Assembly (NCBI GenBank): GCA_023424395.1
Contig: JAFADY010000009.1
Location: 1 to 7,167 of the forward strand
Source: Bacteroidota bacterium
Lineage (GTDB): Bacteria; Bacteroidota; Bacteroidia; Bacteroidales; Dysgonomonadaceae
DNA: 7,167 nucleotides
Direction: 5' to 3'
Positions 6,106 through 7,167 of the stretch are shown here, in pieces (the first letter of the stretch is position 1; each line of letters begins with the position of its first letter). The notes under the pieces were generated by a model. That model was not told where the DNA came from. It made no database searches and saw only the letters and a list, made by a program, of their open reading frames with translations. A program made the position numbers and the translations under genes.

Positions 6106-6720
6106 ATGGAAATAGTAAGTTTGTTTAATAAGGGCGGAGTAGTAATGTACCCCATTTTAGCGGCATCGGTTATAACCGTTATGATAACGATTGAGAGATA
6201 TTTGTATTATCAGCGTTCCCAAACGGATGTAGCGGCTATTGAGCATGAATTGCCGGCAAAACTTATGAACAGGGATTTTCAAGGCGCAGAGCAAATCTTA
6301 AGCAACGCCGGCGGGGTCGCCGGCTTGGTCTTGCTGCACGGGTTAAAGAACATTCATCAGCCGGGAAGCCAACGCGAAATTTTAGAAGGTGCAGCCAATC
6401 GTTCGGCTTATATACTGAAGAAATACCTGAATCTGATCAGTGTTATTGTGACTATGGCCCCTTTACTGGGGCTTTTAGGCACCGTCATCGGCATGGTTCA
6501 GTCCTTTAACGTTTTATCTGTTGCCGACAGTCAGCCGTTTGCGATTACCGGCGGCGTAGGCGAGGCGCTGATTGCCACTGCAACCGGACTTATGGCGGCC
6601 ATTGTGGCCTTGAGCCTGCATACCTTCTTATTGCACAGGGCAAATTCCTTAATTGCTGATATTGAATATGTTTCTGCCATTTATTTAACGGCTCTGCACG
6701 GAGGAAACAATGAAAATTAA
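6106..6720 (+). CDS. exbB: ExbB/TolQ-family proton channel subunit
   Basis: This 204-residue inner-membrane protein forms, with ExbD, the proton-driven motor that energises TonB. Three membrane segments are visible at about 12-30, 108-130 and 152-176, with a cytoplasmic loop between the first two. The family core is present: MAPLLGLLGTVIGMVQSF (T126 in the position of the E. coli channel threonine T148) and GGVGEALIATATGLMAAI (E153 and T158 matching E176 and T181). AAAGGAG (6093-6099) lies 6 bases before the ATG, and the gene starts 19 bases after the receptor stop, so it is in the same operon. It overlaps exbD by 11 bases, which suggests coupled translation. A MotA/TolQ role is possible by fold, but the context favours ExbB. 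Confidence 0.93.
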   Translation: MEIVSLFNKGGVVMYPILAASVITVMITIERYLYYQRSQTDVAAIEHELPAKLMNRDFQGAEQILSNAGGVAGLVLLHGLKNIHQPGSQREILEGAANRSAYILKKYLNLISVIVTMAPLLGLLGTVIGMVQSFNVLSVADSQPFAITGGVGEALIATATGLMAAIVALSLHTFLLHRANSLIADIEYVSAIYLTALHGGNNEN

Positions 6721-7117
6721 TTCGCTTCATTTGGATGAGCAGCCGGCACTGATGATCATTCCGATGATTGATATTATATTTTTCCTCTTGGTATTCTTTA
6801 TGATGAGCATGTTGTCGATGGTGGTGCAAAAGAGTATCCCGCTGACATTGCCGGCGGCCGAGGCTGCTCACGTAAATACGGCTAAGACAATACCTGTTTC
6901 TATTACTAAAGACGGAAACGTTTTTTTAGAGCGTCAGCTTGTTTCATTAAACGAATTAGAGCAAAACCTGACCTTGGAAAAACGCGGCAAGGAAGAGGTG
7001 ACTGTTGTTGTAAAAGGCGATGAAGCGGCCTCGTACGGCACAATCGTCAGGGTAATGGATGCGGTAAAAAAAGCAGGCATAATGAAAGTTTCGCTTGCCG
7101 CTGACAGTAATAGGTGA
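6710..7117 (+). CDS. exbD: ExbD-family motor subunit
   Basis: This 135-residue partner of ExbB has a short cytoplasmic N-terminus, one membrane segment (about 15-38) and a periplasmic domain. The segment IIPMIDIIFFLLVFFM carries the essential aspartate (D21, equivalent to D25 in E. coli ExbD), which relays protons. The C-terminal part, VVVKGDEAASYGTIVRVMDAVKKAG, is the conserved ExbD periplasmic core. GGAGG (6700-6704) lies inside the end of exbB, 5 bases before the ATG, and the two genes overlap by 11 bases. A likely tonB starts 6 bases downstream. The length is normal for the family. Confidence 0.93.
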   Translation: MKINSLHLDEQPALMIIPMIDIIFFLLVFFMMSMLSMVVQKSIPLTLPAAEAAHVNTAKTIPVSITKDGNVFLERQLVSLNELEQNLTLEKRGKEEVTVVVKGDEAASYGTIVRVMDAVKKAGIMKVSLAADSNR

Positions 7118-7123
7118 GATGCT

Positions 7124-7167
7124 ATGGTGGAATGGCGAAAATATTTTTTAATTTCATTGGGGATACA
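7124..7167 (+). CDS. Start of a likely TonB protein (3' partial)
   Basis: An ATG at 7124, with AGGTGAG (7112-7118) 5 bases upstream, opens a frame reading MVEWRKYFLISLGI to the window edge. A short basic stretch then a hydrophobic run is what the N-terminal membrane anchor of TonB looks like, and TonB is the missing partner after receptor-exbB-exbD. Only 14 full codons are visible, so the identity rests mostly on position. Confidence 0.6.
   Translation, partial: MVEWRKYFLISLGI

Overview
The window looks like chromosome of a diderm (Gram-negative) Firmicute, most likely a Negativicute of the Sporomusa/Pelosinus kind. This is an inference from three things together. Shine-Dalgarno sites are strong and Firmicute-style. 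A TonB-dependent outer-membrane receptor sits with exbB and exbD. A giant-adhesin (filamentous haemagglutinin/CdiA-type) tail is present, and the RNA polymerase omega subunit looks clostridial.

Layout. (1) Bases 2-787 are the C-terminal end of a large two-partner-secretion haemagglutinin/CdiA-like protein, which stops shortly after the conserved pre-toxin region. (2) About 790-2400 is an IS110-family insertion sequence on the minus strand. Its DEDD/serine transposase is intact, and a roughly 245-base structured non-coding left end is a candidate bridge RNA. (3) 2399-2618 holds a dispersed palindromic repeat (copy A) and a minus-strand intrinsic terminator; 2462-2534 shows nothing I can name. 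(4) 2619-2816 is a small minus-strand gene of unknown function with its own ribosome binding site and terminator. (5) 2949-3387 runs rightward: an extended -10 promoter, a stand-alone rpoZ, and an initiator tRNA-fMet. (6) 3388-3731 is non-coding: a second diverged repeat copy (B), a perfect 13-bp hairpin and a set of competing hairpins. (7) 3732-7167 is an iron-uptake operon: a Fur-box promoter, a leader containing an intrinsic terminator, a TonB-dependent receptor, exbB, exbD, and the first codons of a likely tonB running off the window.

How it works together. The right half encodes an energised outer-membrane importer. The ExbB/ExbD proton channel drives a TonB-like protein, which opens the plug of the receptor. 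The near-consensus Fur box points to iron repression, so the ligand is probably a ferric siderophore or other iron chelate. The left half is accessory DNA: an adhesin/toxin tail next to an insertion sequence and repeats. No clearly new multi-gene system is visible. The most unusual signals are the folded IS110 left end, the terminator inside the receptor leader, and the repeat/hairpin cluster around rpoZ and the fMet tRNA.
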